Source: Haemaphysalis longicornis
Taxonomy: Eukaryota; Arthropoda; Arachnida; Ixodida; Ixodidae
Length of the DNA stretch: 64,000 nt
Reading direction: 5' to 3'
Assembly: GCA_013339765.2 (NCBI GenBank)
Contig: CM023449.1
Coordinates: 118,424,957 to 118,488,956 of the forward strand
Each line of letters starts with the position of its first letter. Position 1 is the stretch's first letter. A model generated the notes under the pieces. That model had not been told where the DNA came from. It ran no database searches and was given only the letters and a program-made list of their open reading frames with translations. A program made the position numbers and the translations under genes. Below are positions 47,101-56,221 of this stretch, piece by piece.

Positions 47101-50100
47101 GAGCGTGCGCGCGGGATCCCCTGCGCTGATTAAACCGCTGCATCGGCTCGAGACTGCCACCTTCGACGCCCCGGACCGGTTCAACGGAGCCCCTGGGAAG
47201 CCGGGCCGTGTCACTCGACGTCGACAGCGCCGCTCTCCTACGAGAGTACAAAAGACCTTCCGCCCCTCCCCGAGACCACTGGGCACGGTCGCACAGCAGC
47301 GATGACGGTCGCTTACCCGTTCACTCTCATTGCACAGATTTGCCTCGGCCTGCTTCAACACACGGAGAGCGTGCGCGCGGGATCCCCTGCGCTGATTAAA
47401 CCGCTGCATCGGCTCGAGACTGCCACCTTCGACGCCCCGGACCGGTTCAACGGAGCCCCTGGGAAGCCGGGCCGTGTCACTCGACGTCGACAGCGCCGCT
47501 CTCCTACGAGAGTACAAAAGACCTTCCGCCCCTCCCCGAGACCACTGGGCACGGTCGCACAGCAGCGATGACGGTCGCTTACCCGTTCACTCTCATTGCA
47601 CAGATTTGCCTCGGCCTGCTTCAACACACGGAGAGCGTGCGCGCGGGATCCCCTGCGCTGATTAAACCGCTGCATCGGCTCGAGACTGCCACCTTCGACG
47701 CCCCGGACCGGTTCAACGGAGCCCCTGGGAAGCCGGGCCGTGTCACTCGACGTCGACAGCGCCGCTCTCCTACGAGAGTACAAAAGACCTTCCGCCCCTC
47801 CCCGAGACCACTGGGCACGGTCGCACAGCAGCGATGACGGTCGCTTACCCGTTCACTCTCATTGCACAGATTTGCCTCGGCCTGCTTCAACACACGGAGA
47901 GCGTGCGCGCGGGATCCCCTGCGCTGATTAAACCGCTGCATCGGCTCGAGACTGCCACCTTCGACGCCCCGGACCGGTTCAACGAGCCCCTGGGACAGCC
48001 GGGCCGTGTCACTCGACGTCGACAAGCGCCGCTCTCCTACGAGAGGACAAAAGACCTTCCGCCCCTCCCCGAGACCACTGGGCCACGGGTCGCACAGCAG
48101 CGATGACGGTCGCTTACCCGTCACATCTCATTGCACAGATTTGCCTCGGCCTGCTTCAACACACGGAGAGCGTGCGCGCGGGATCCCCTGCGCTGATTAA
48201 ACCGCTGCATCGGCTCGAGACTGCCACCTTCGACGCCCCGGACCGGTTCAACGGAGCCCCTGGGAAGCCGGGCCGTGTCACTCGACGTCGACAGCGCCGC
48301 TCTCCTACGAGAGTACAAAAGACCTTCCGCCCCTCCCCGAGACCACTGGGCACGGGTCGCACAGCAGCGATGACGGTCGCTTACCCGTTCACTCTCATTG
48401 CACAGATTTGCCTCGGCTGCTTGCAACACAACAGGAGAGCGTGCGGCGCGGGATCCCCTGCGCTGATTAAACCGCTGCATCGGCTCGAGACTGCCACCTT
48501 CGACGCCCCGGACCGGTTCAACGGAGCCCCTGGGAAGCCGGGCCGTGTCACTCGACGTCGACAGCGCCGCTCTCCTACGAGAGTACAAAAGACCTTCCGC
48601 CCCCTCCAGGACCACTGGGCACGGTCGCACAGCAGCGATGACGGTCGCTTACCCGTTCACTCTCATTGCACAGATTTTGCCTCGGCCTGCTTCAACACAC
48701 GGAGAGCGTGCGCGCGGGATCCCCTGCGCTGATTAAACCGCTGCATCGGCTCGAGACTGCCACCTTCGACGCCCCGGACCGGTTCAACGGAGCCCCTGGG
48801 AAGCCGGGCCGTGTCACTCGACGTCGACAGCGCCGCTCTCTCCTACGAGAGTACAAAAAGACCTTTCCGCCCCTCCCCGAGACCACTGGGCACGGTGTCC
48901 GCACAGCAGCGATGACGGTCGCTTACCCGTTCACTCTCATTGCACAGATTTTGCCTCGGCCTGCTTCAACACACGGAGAGCGTGCGCGCGGGAGTCCCCT
49001 GCGCTGATGTAAACCGCTGCATCGGCTCGAGACTGCCACCCTTCGACGCCCGGACCGGTTCAACGGAGCCCCTGGGAAGCCGGCCGTGTCACTCGAACGT
49101 CGACAGCGCCGCAGCTCCTACGAGAGTACAAAAGACCTTCCGCCCCTCCCCGAGACCACTGGGCACGGTCGCACAGCAGCGATGACGGTCGCTTACCTCG
49201 TTCACTATCATTGCACAGATTTTTGCTAGGCCTGCTTCAAACACACGGAGAGCGTGCGCGCGGGATCCCTGCGCTGATTAAACCGCTGCATCGGCTCGAG
49301 ACTGCCACCCTTCGACGCCCGGACCGGTTCAACGGAGCCCCCTGGAAGCCTGGCCGTGTCACTCGACGTCGACAGCGCCGCGCTACTACGAGAGTACAAA
49401 GCCTTTCCGCCCCTCCCCGAGACCACTGGGCACGGTCGCACAGCAGCGATGACGGTCGCTTACCCGTTCACTCTCATTGCACAGATTTTTGCCTCGGCCT
49501 GCTTCAACACACGGAGAGCGTGCGCGCGGGATCCCCTGCTGCTGACTTAAACCGCGCATCGGCTCGAGACTGCACCCTCGACGCCCCAGGACCGGTTCAA
49601 CGGAGCCCCTGGGAAGCCGGGCCGTGTCACTCGACGTCGACAGCTCCGCTCTCTACGAGAGTACAAAAGGACCTTCCGCCCCTCCCCGAGACCACTGGGC
49701 ACGGTCGCACAGCAGCGATGACGGTCGCTTACCGTTCACTCTCATTGCACAGATTTGCCTCGGCCTGCTTTCAACACACGGAGAGCGTGCGCGCGGGATC
49801 CCCTGCGCTGACCCAACCGCTGCATCGGCTCGAGACTGCCACCTTCGACGCCCCGGACCGGTTCAACGGAGCCCCTGGGAAGCCTGGCCGTGTCACTCGA
49901 CCGTCGACAGCGCCAGCTCTCCTACGAGAGTACAAAAGACCTTCCGCCCCCCTCCCCGAGACCACTGGGCACGGGTCGCAACGCAGCGATGACGGTCGCT
50001 TACCAGTTCACTCTCATTGCACAGATTTGCCTCGGCCTGCTTCACACACACGGAGAGCGTGCGCGGCGGGATCCCCTGCGCTGATCCAAACCGCTGCATC

Positions 50101-51101
50101 GGCTCGAGACCTGCCACCTTCGACGCCCCCGGACCGGTTTTTCAACGGAGCCCCTGGGAAGCCTGGCCGTGTCACTCGACGTCGACACAGCGCCGCCTCT
50201 CCTACGAGAGTACAAAGAGCCTTCCGCCCCTCCCGAGACCACTGGGCAACGGTCGCACCGCAGCGATGACGGTCGCTTACCAGTTCACTCTCATTGCACA
50301 GATTTGCCTCGGCCTGCTTCAACACACGGATGAGCGTGCGCGCGGGATCCCCTGCGCTGATTCCAACCGCTGCATCGGCTCGAGACTGCCACCTTCGACG
50401 CCCCGGACCGGTTCAACGGAGCCCCCTGGGAAGCCTGGCCGTGTCACTCGACGTCGACAGCGCCGCTTTCCCTACGAGAGTACAAAGACCTTCCGCCCCT
50501 CCCGAGACCACTGGGCACGGTCGCACAGCAAGCGATGACGGTCGCTTACCCCGTTCACTCTCATTGCACAGATTTGCCTCGGCCTGCTTCAACACACGGA
50601 GAGCGTGCGCGCGGGATCCCCTGCGCTGACCCAACCGCTGTATCGGCTCGAGACTGCCACCCTTCGACGCCCCGGACCGGTTCAACGGAGCCCCTGGAAG
50701 CCGGCCGTGTCACTCGACGTCGACAGCGCCGCTCTCCTACGAGAGTACAAAAGACCTTCCGCCCCTCCCAGAGACCACTGGGCACGGTCGCACAGCAGCG
50801 ATGACGGTCGCTTACCCGTTCACTCTCATTGCACAGATTTGCCTCGGCCTGCTTCAACACCGGAGAGCGTGCGCGCGGGATCCCCTGCGCTGACACAACC
50901 GCTGCATCGGCTCGAGACGGCCACCTTCGACGCCCCGGACCGGTTCAAGGGAGCCCCTTGGGAACCTGGCCGTGTCACTCGACGTCGACAGCGCCGCTCT
51001 CCTACGAGAGTACAAAAGACCTTCCGCCCCTCCCCGAGACCACTGGGCACGGTCGCACCGCAGCGATGACGGTCGCTTACCCGTTCACTCTCATTGCACA
51101 G
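44190..51101 (+). repeat. Tandem array of a 266-bp monomer, about 26 copies
   Basis: Counting the GTGCGCGCGGGATC landmark gives 26 copies plus a partial copy ending at 51101. Copies between 47040 and 47930 are exactly 266 bp apart and essentially identical. Outer copies carry many one-base indels, and two copies at 46190-46440 are shortened to about 200-225 bp. The monomer is GC- and CpG-rich and contains the palindrome TCGACGTCGA. Each clean monomer has an open frame of 89 codons beginning MTVAYPFTLIAQICLGLL. Its TGA overlaps the next ATG as ATGA. The array ends exactly where the CR1-group LINE's unique 5' sequence begins. It may be that LINE's monomeric 5' region, or an independent satellite. 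Confidence 0.95.
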
Positions 51102-51195
51102 GTAAGACGGCGTTACGGCCTGTGCTACCGATCTAGTGACCCAATTTCTGTTGGTGCTGCCGTGCCCACGGCTTTTCTCGAGTGCGGGTGTTTGC

Positions 51196-51946
51196 ATGTT
51201 AATCAGAAAGCTGCTCTTATTATGCGGGGACGTCGAGACCAACCCAGGCCCTGAAATGAAACAAATCCTTGATCAACTTAAAGCCATAGCACAAGATATT
51301 AACGACATAAAAGAAACAAGACTAGCAGACATCGACAGAAAACTGGACGCGATTGCCAATCTCGAGCAAAAGCTCGAGCGATGCGTGCATGAAATCGCGG
51401 CGACAAACGAGGTCATAAAGAGACTGGAAAAACGCGTGGATGACCTTGAGAATCGTAGCCGAAGGTCGAACCTCATTGTGTACGGCTTAACAGAAAGAGA
51501 AGGGAGAGACCAGCAAAGATCTCGAGTCAGCCGTTAACGACAACATAATTAAAGGTAAACTCGAACTAGAACCGGTCACCATCGAGCGCATCCACCGTAT
51601 AGGACAACCGGGGACAGACAAAACACGACCGGTAATCCTCAAACTTTTGGATTCAAGTAAGAAAATGCCCATACTGAGAAGCTGCAAAAAACTTAAAGGA
51701 ACAAACATTTCAATCGGGGAAGACTTCAGCCAAAGAATCCGAGATGTTAGGAAGAAGTTATGGGACAGTGCTAAACCAAACCGAGAAAACAACGACAAGG
51801 TCTCTCTCTCCTTCGATAGGCTGTTCATCAATGACTGCGCGTTCATTTGGGACGAAGATAAGAACGAAAGAGTGTCCTTGCAAAAAAAGTCGATGTCAGA
51901 AAGAGGCCGCCCACAAACCCGCAGCCGAACAAAAGAAACGCACTAA
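51196..51946 (+). CDS. LINE ORF1: 2A leader, coiled coil, L1-ORF1p-like body (one frameshift)
   Basis: I start it at the ATG at 51196 because the upstream open codons to 51106 contain no ATG. The leader MLIRKLLLLC is hydrophobic and runs straight into GDVETNPGP. A heptad-rich coiled coil follows (about 51260-51460, LEQKLERC, IKRLEKRVDDLENR). Then comes a body (SNLIVYGL, IERIHRIG, LKGTNISIGEDF) resembling the RRM and C-terminal domains of L1-type ORF1 proteins, which bind RNA as trimers and act as chaperones. One extra G in the run at 51502-51504 seems to shift the frame, and the rest is read in the next frame to a TAA at 51944-51946. That could be a real lesion or a read error. There is no zinc knuckle. 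Confidence 0.8.
51229..51252 (+). other. 2A ribosome-skipping motif in ORF1
   Basis: The codons read DVETNPGP, an exact match to the D-x-E-x-N-P-G-P consensus of 2A peptides, at which ribosomes skip the final Gly-Pro bond. It lies 10 residues after the first ATG, behind a leucine-rich leader. 2A-like sequences at ORF1 N-termini are known from some APE-type non-LTR elements of invertebrates, where the leader can act as a signal sequence. Activity here is inferred from the motif alone. Confidence 0.88.
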
Positions 51947-54717
51947 CAATACTAAACGTGAACGCCAGAAGCATACTCAACAAATCAGAAGATTTTGAAA
52001 GCCTGCTTCTTGAGCATGCTCCCGACATCGTCGGCATCACCGAAACATGGCTCACCTCCGATATTTTCAACCACGAATTCGCGCCGCCCAATTATTCTGT
52101 TATCCGCAAAGACAGACCCAGCCGGGGCGGGGGCGTAGCCCTGCTGATTAAAAACACAATACCATTCACTCCTCTTCCTGCCATCGCAGACACCGAGGCC
52201 GTCTTCACCCGAATTATTTGCAACGACTTCCCCATATTCATCGGCTGCTTTTACCGAAGCCCTCAGTCTGGACCCGAACCCATAATAGCACTGCAGAGCT
52301 TCATGCAAAACTACGTCCAGAACTCACGACTTATTCTGCTCGGCGACTTCAACCTCCCGGATTTTGATTGGTTGTCCATGCGTTACACATCCCCTGGTTC
52401 AAGCGCACTGACAGACCTAATGTTAAACTTTAATCTTCATCAAGTGGTACGTCATCCCACACGCACTCAGGGTACCGCGCACAACATTCTCGACCTAATA
52501 CTTTTAAGTGATCTGTTTCCTCTGCAGGAAAGCCAAACAGTCGTAATCGATGGCTTCTCCGACCATGATATACCCAAATGTACCTTACCACTTGGCACTG
52601 CTGTTCAAAAAATACATACTCAACGAGAAGTCGTCAATTTCAATAGGGCGGACGACGCCAGCGTGACAACCTACCTGGCCCACGAATTCCAAAGCTTCTC
52701 TCAAATGGCTTCCGATCCATTAATTAATGTAAACGATCTTTGGCTTCGGTTTAAATCCATCATTGTAAACAGCATAGAAAATTACATTCCCCTGAAAACT
52801 CTAAAAACGCGAAAACACAACCCGTGGATTACCCGCGATGTAATTCACGCTAAGCGTAAAGTAAAAAGACTACGGCGTACCCTCAAAACAAAGGGTGGCA
52901 GCCCTTTGGTAAATAGTAGACTAAAAAGTGCCACAAAAGACTTCAAAACGCAAGTGACTAACGCAAAACAACACTACTTTAACGAAACACTGCCACAATT
53001 CATTACAAACAACCCGCAGAGGTTTTGGAACTATTTCCGCACACCCCCAACCACAGCTCCAGTGGTATCGTCGGAAGAAAAAACAGCAAAGGCTAACCAG
53101 TTCAACGACTACTTTCACTCCGTGTTTATATCCGATAACGGCGCGCTCCCGACACTAAGTTCTACCGCGGATCCACCTATCGATCCCCTAAACATAGCGG
53201 ACGCCGGTATCTTTAATCTTCTACTCAACCTTGACCACAAAAAAGCAAATGGCCCCGACAATATCCCGAACGAATTTCTGAAACGATACGCGGAGTTGTG
53301 TAGCCATTACCTTGGAATTGTGTTCAGAAAATCTCTTGAGACTGCGCAGTTACCAGATGACTGGAAAATAGCCAAAGTTGTACCAATTCACAAATCCGGC
53401 GATGACACACCGTGTAATTACCGACCAATTTCCCTCATTAGCACATGTTGCAAAATCATGGAACACATCATACTGAAACACTTAACCACCTTTCTAGAAA
53501 ACAATAACATTCTTACGCCTCACCAGCACGGCTTCCGAAGGAGCCTATCAACCATCACCCAGTTAGCCGAGGTAGTACATGATCTCGCGCTAACGATCAA
53601 CAACCGCGGTCAAACAGACATAATTCTTTTAGACTTCACAAAAGCATTCGACTGTGTATCCCACGCCAAGTTAATCTCGAAACTGAGGGCCATTATCGGG
53701 GAAGGACCTATTACAGCATGGATCACAAGTTTTCTGTCCCAGCGATTGCAATACACTGTTTGCGACCAAGCACCATCCGATACAGTTACCGTCACCTCAG
53801 GCGTCCCCCAGGGATCAGTGTTAGGACCTCTGTTATTCCTCATTTTCATTAACGACATCACCTGCAACTTAGACTGTCACATTAAACTTTTTGCAGACGA
53901 CTGCATCATATACAAAGAAATTAAGGGCCCGAAAGACCACTGCACTCTGAATAGTTCACTCCAAAAAATTGCCGAATGGTGTAACACGTGGCAAATGTCC
54001 ATCAACAAAAAAAAATCAGTGTGTATGACCATTACAGCGAAAAAGAATCCCTCTAACTTCTCCTACGTTCTTGAAGGAACCGTCCTTACCAAAGTCAACC
54101 AGCACAAATATTTAGGTGTCACTCTAACATCAACCCTTCAGTGGGATTCACACATCGACATCATCACTTCAACTGCTCTGCGCAAGTTATTTTTTCTTAG
54201 ACGCCGCTTGCGACTAGCACCATGGCGTACCAAGCTGCTGGCCTACACCACGTTCGTACGCCCAATTCTCGAGTATGCCAACGTTGTTTGGTTTCCGCAC
54301 ACAATTTCCAGCAGAAATAAAATAGAAAGGGTACAGAGAAAAGCCATCAGGTTCATCTACAACAGGTACACCCGTAACGACTCGCCCACAAACTTGCTAC
54401 TTCTTGCGGGTCTTTCAACACTATCAGACAGAGCAAGAGTAGCGCGCTTGAAATTCCTACACCAGGTACTACACCATCGGCTGAAAATAGATGCTTCCAA
54501 ATATATATCACTCTCGACTTCACGCCTCTCACGCCGCAAACACTCGTACACACTAAAAGAGTACTCTTTCCATAATGATACATTTCAATACTCGCTTTTT
54601 CCGCTTGCAGTGAAAGAATGGAACGAACTGGACCCAACTATATCAAATACAGTATGCTTTTCAACTTTCTGCAAATTACTGGATAACGACTCAACCGATC
54701 ACAATGGCGAACTTTAA
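51862..54717 (+). CDS. LINE ORF2: endonuclease and reverse transcriptase
   Basis: The frame is open from 51862 to the stop at 54715-54717 (about 951 codons) and has no ATG before the endonuclease, so it probably depends on ORF1 translation. It overlaps ORF1 by 85 nt in the -1 frame. The N-terminus is an endonuclease/exonuclease/phosphatase domain: NARSILNKSEDF, the ITETWL box near 52035, LLGDFNLPDFDW near 52340, and FSDHD near 52556. The RT has NYRPISL (53418), LLDFTKAFDCVSH (53627), GVPQGSVLGPLLF (53800) and catalytic FADD at 53890-53901. A YLGV box and C-terminal FPLAVKEWNELDP follow. There is no RNase H. It nicks DNA and reverse-transcribes element RNA at the target. No lesion is visible. 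Confidence 0.92.
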   Translation, partial: ERKSVLAKKVDVRKRPPTNPQPNKRNALTILNVNARSILNKSEDFESLLLEHAPDIVGITETWLTSDIFNHEFAPPNYSVIRKDRPSRGGGVALLIKNTIPFTPLPAIADTEAVFTRIICNDFPIFIGCFYRSPQSGPEPIIALQSFMQNYVQNSRLILLGDFNLPDFDWLSMRYTSPGSSALTDLMLNFNLHQVVRHPTRTQGTAHNILDLILLSDLFPLQESQTVVIDGFSDHDIPKCTLPLGTAVQKIHTQREVVNFNRADDASVTTYLAHEFQSFSQMASDPLINVNDLWLRFKSIIVNSIENYIPLKTLKTRKHNPWITRDVIHAKRKVKRLRRTLKTKGGSPLVNSRLKSATKDFKTQVTNAKQHYFNETLPQFITNNPQRFWNYFRTPPTTAPVVSSEEKTAKANQFNDYFHSVFISDNGALPTLSSTADPPIDPLNIADAGIFNLLLNLDHKKANGPDNIPNEFLKRYAELCSHYLGIVFRKSLETAQLPDDWKIAKVVPIHKSGDDTPCNYRPISLISTCCKIMEHIILKHLTTFLENNNILTPHQHGFRRSLSTITQLAEVVHDLALTINNRGQTDIILLDFTKAFDCVSHAKLISKLRAIIGEGPITAWITSFLSQRLQYTVCDQAPSDTVTVTSGVPQGSVLGPLLFLIFINDITCNLDCHIKLFADDCIIYKEIKGPKDHCTLNSSLQKIAEWCNTWQMSINKKKSVCMTITAKKNPSNFSYVLEGTVLTKVNQHKYLGVTLTSTLQWDSHIDIITSTALRKLFFLRRRLRLAPWRTKLLAYTTFVRPILEYANVVWFPHTISSRNKIERVQRKAIRFIYNRYTRNDSPTNLLLLAGLSTLSDRARVARLKFLHQVLHHRLKIDASKYISLSTSRLSRRKHSYTLKEYSFHNDTFQYSLFPLAVKEWNELDPTISNTVCFSTFCKLLDNDSTDHNGEL
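51883..51889 (+). promoter_or_regulatory. Candidate -1 frameshift site, A AAA AAG
   Basis: In the ORF1 frame the codons are CAA AAA AAG, so the heptamer sits in canonical X XXY YYZ phase. Slipping back one base enters the ORF2 frame, which is open from 51862. It lies inside the 85-nt ORF1/ORF2 overlap. I see no strong stem-loop within the next 40 nt, so efficiency is uncertain. A homopolymer length error could mimic it. Confidence 0.55.
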
Positions 54718-56221
54718 ACATGTTAAGACCACTCTATATCTGTACTCATTCCCATAGCCACCTGCTTTAAGTACAAAGTGCCCTCCTTTCAAAGTGACAT
54801 TCCGGTCAATGCCACCTTTGTTTGGTTTTGTTTTCTTTTTGTAAAGCACATCTGTTGTCCACGCAATGAACTCACTTTGCGGTTTTCTCTACATGTCCTT
54901 TGGATATGGTTGCACCCCAGCCCAACCAATAGCGCAGGGAATAGAAACCCGACGTTTCGAGGCCGGCACGGCCTTGAGGCTTCGTGGATGCGGCGCCCCC
55001 ACTCTAGCGCCGTCTTGCATTCTTTCAGCGCGGTTGACCTCTCTCGGGGATCTTCGCTGAGGAACGTAGCCCTTTTTCCTACACGGACGGGCGCCTGTCG
55101 GCAGGGCTAAGCCGAATGATTCAGGCCCGGTGGGGCAACAAAGGGAGGGGCTGCTTCCCCAGTTCGTTCCCCTTTCGAGGACGGCCGTTCCGGCAAGGTC
55201 AACTTTCTGGTATCCCGTCCCGCATTGTTCGTCGACGGCGCTGCGTCCTTTCTTCTGTCCGCCGACTTCGTTTCTGCCTTCCGGGCGCTCTCTTTGGGGC
55301 GGGGATCGGGTAGCCCGTCGTCGTTGATGGTTATGGACGATTTGCACCCCTCTTTTCTGAATAAGCCGTCTGGCGCCTCGCTTGCTCATGGCACGCCGGG
55401 CACCGGCTTCGGCGTTCCAGGGCTCCGACGGTCGATGCCCTCTCGCAGTTAGCCGCCCTCTCTTGCTTACGGCGGCGGACACGGAAAAGATAAACCTTTA
55501 GAGTGGTTCTCTTTTTCTTCTTTCTTGTTGTTGGGTCCGAAATTACCCGATTCTGCTCTCTTTGCGGGCATAATCCGGGAACAAACAGTCGCCGCTCTGG
55601 GAATAGGGAGGACACACCTGAGGCCTTTCGGTCGAGGGGGGGAGCCGAACTAAACTGAGGGTGACGACCGGTGTGCGTCGTCTCCCTGTGAGCGGAGAAC
55701 TCCTGCTTCTACTCGTCACTTGGACATCAAGGAGAGGGAAGGGGGGAGAAGGGGGGGGGGGAGGGAGCTGTCGCGTTCGCTTTGAAGCGTGAACTGGATG
55801 TCGGGGTGGAGGGAATTTGATGCTTTTCGTAACTAAACTTCGGTGGTCTACAGTGCGCAAAGACTTTGTATGTCTATGTCTTTACATTGTTTACATGTCT
55901 GTACGTCCGTATTGTTGTCTGTATTCTTGTGTCTACACCATTGTTGTGTCTATACCATTGTTTTTACCTTCCCCATATGTAACACCCGCAAGGGCTCCCT
56001 GAGGGAAACCTCAACGTTGACGATGCTGCACAACTCAGCGGTTCTGCACGTAAAGTGAAAGTGTGTGGTACCCTTTTATTGTACAGTTTATTGTTGTTTT
56101 TGCTTGTTGGCCAATGTTAGGCCCATCGCTGTTGTTCCTGCTGAAATTGTATGAATGCCCACCTGCTATGGTCTCGCCCGAGACTGGCAGTATTGAAAAT
56201 AAATAAATAAATAAATAAATC
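54718..56221 (+). other. LINE 3' region, perhaps with a GC-rich insert
   Basis: The first 200 bp and the last 230 bp look like a LINE 3' untranslated region, ending in GGTCTCG-CCGAGACTGGCAG and (AAAT)n. Between about 54930 and 55850 the sequence is GC-rich and begins near GAAACCCGACGTTTCGAGG, a motif I associate with other tick retroelements, so a nested insertion is possible. A minus-strand frame of 197 codons (54889-55482) is open but resembles no protein family. Its basic, low-complexity composition argues against a gene. Confidence 0.5.

Larger units (their letters stand above)
51102..56221 (+). mobile_element. Nearly intact CR1-group non-LTR retrotransposon
   Basis: The element has a short unique leader (51102-51195) and ORF1 with a 2A motif. 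An overlapping ORF2 encodes an apurinic-type endonuclease and RT without RNase H. A 3' region follows, ending in an (AAAT)n tail at 56203-56221. ORF2 is open over its whole length, so the copy is young or its reads are good. ORF1 has one apparent one-base frameshift. The C-terminal signature (FPLAVKEWNELDP) and the RT-only architecture place it in the CR1/L2/Rex1 group; I cannot pick the clade. The monomer array directly upstream could be its 5' untranslated region. The 3' part may contain a foreign GC-rich insert. Confidence 0.88.

Noticed and set aside
44307..50804. Long open frames of 140-350 codons inside the satellite, on both strands
   Set aside because: They are by-products of a GC-rich monomer whose length is not a multiple of three, joined by one-base indels. 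They are open on both strands and show no domain.
44190..51101. CRISPR-like regular repeat array
   Set aside because: The units are head-to-tail copies of one long monomer with no variable spacers, in a eukaryotic repeat context.
51136..51195. An upstream start for ORF1 at GTG 51136
   Set aside because: GTG is not a usual eukaryotic start. The first in-frame ATG is at 51196, and an in-frame stop lies at 51103-51105.
54889..55482. A 197-codon minus-strand gene
   Set aside because: Low-complexity basic sequence in a GC-rich block, with other frames open as well; no family resemblance.
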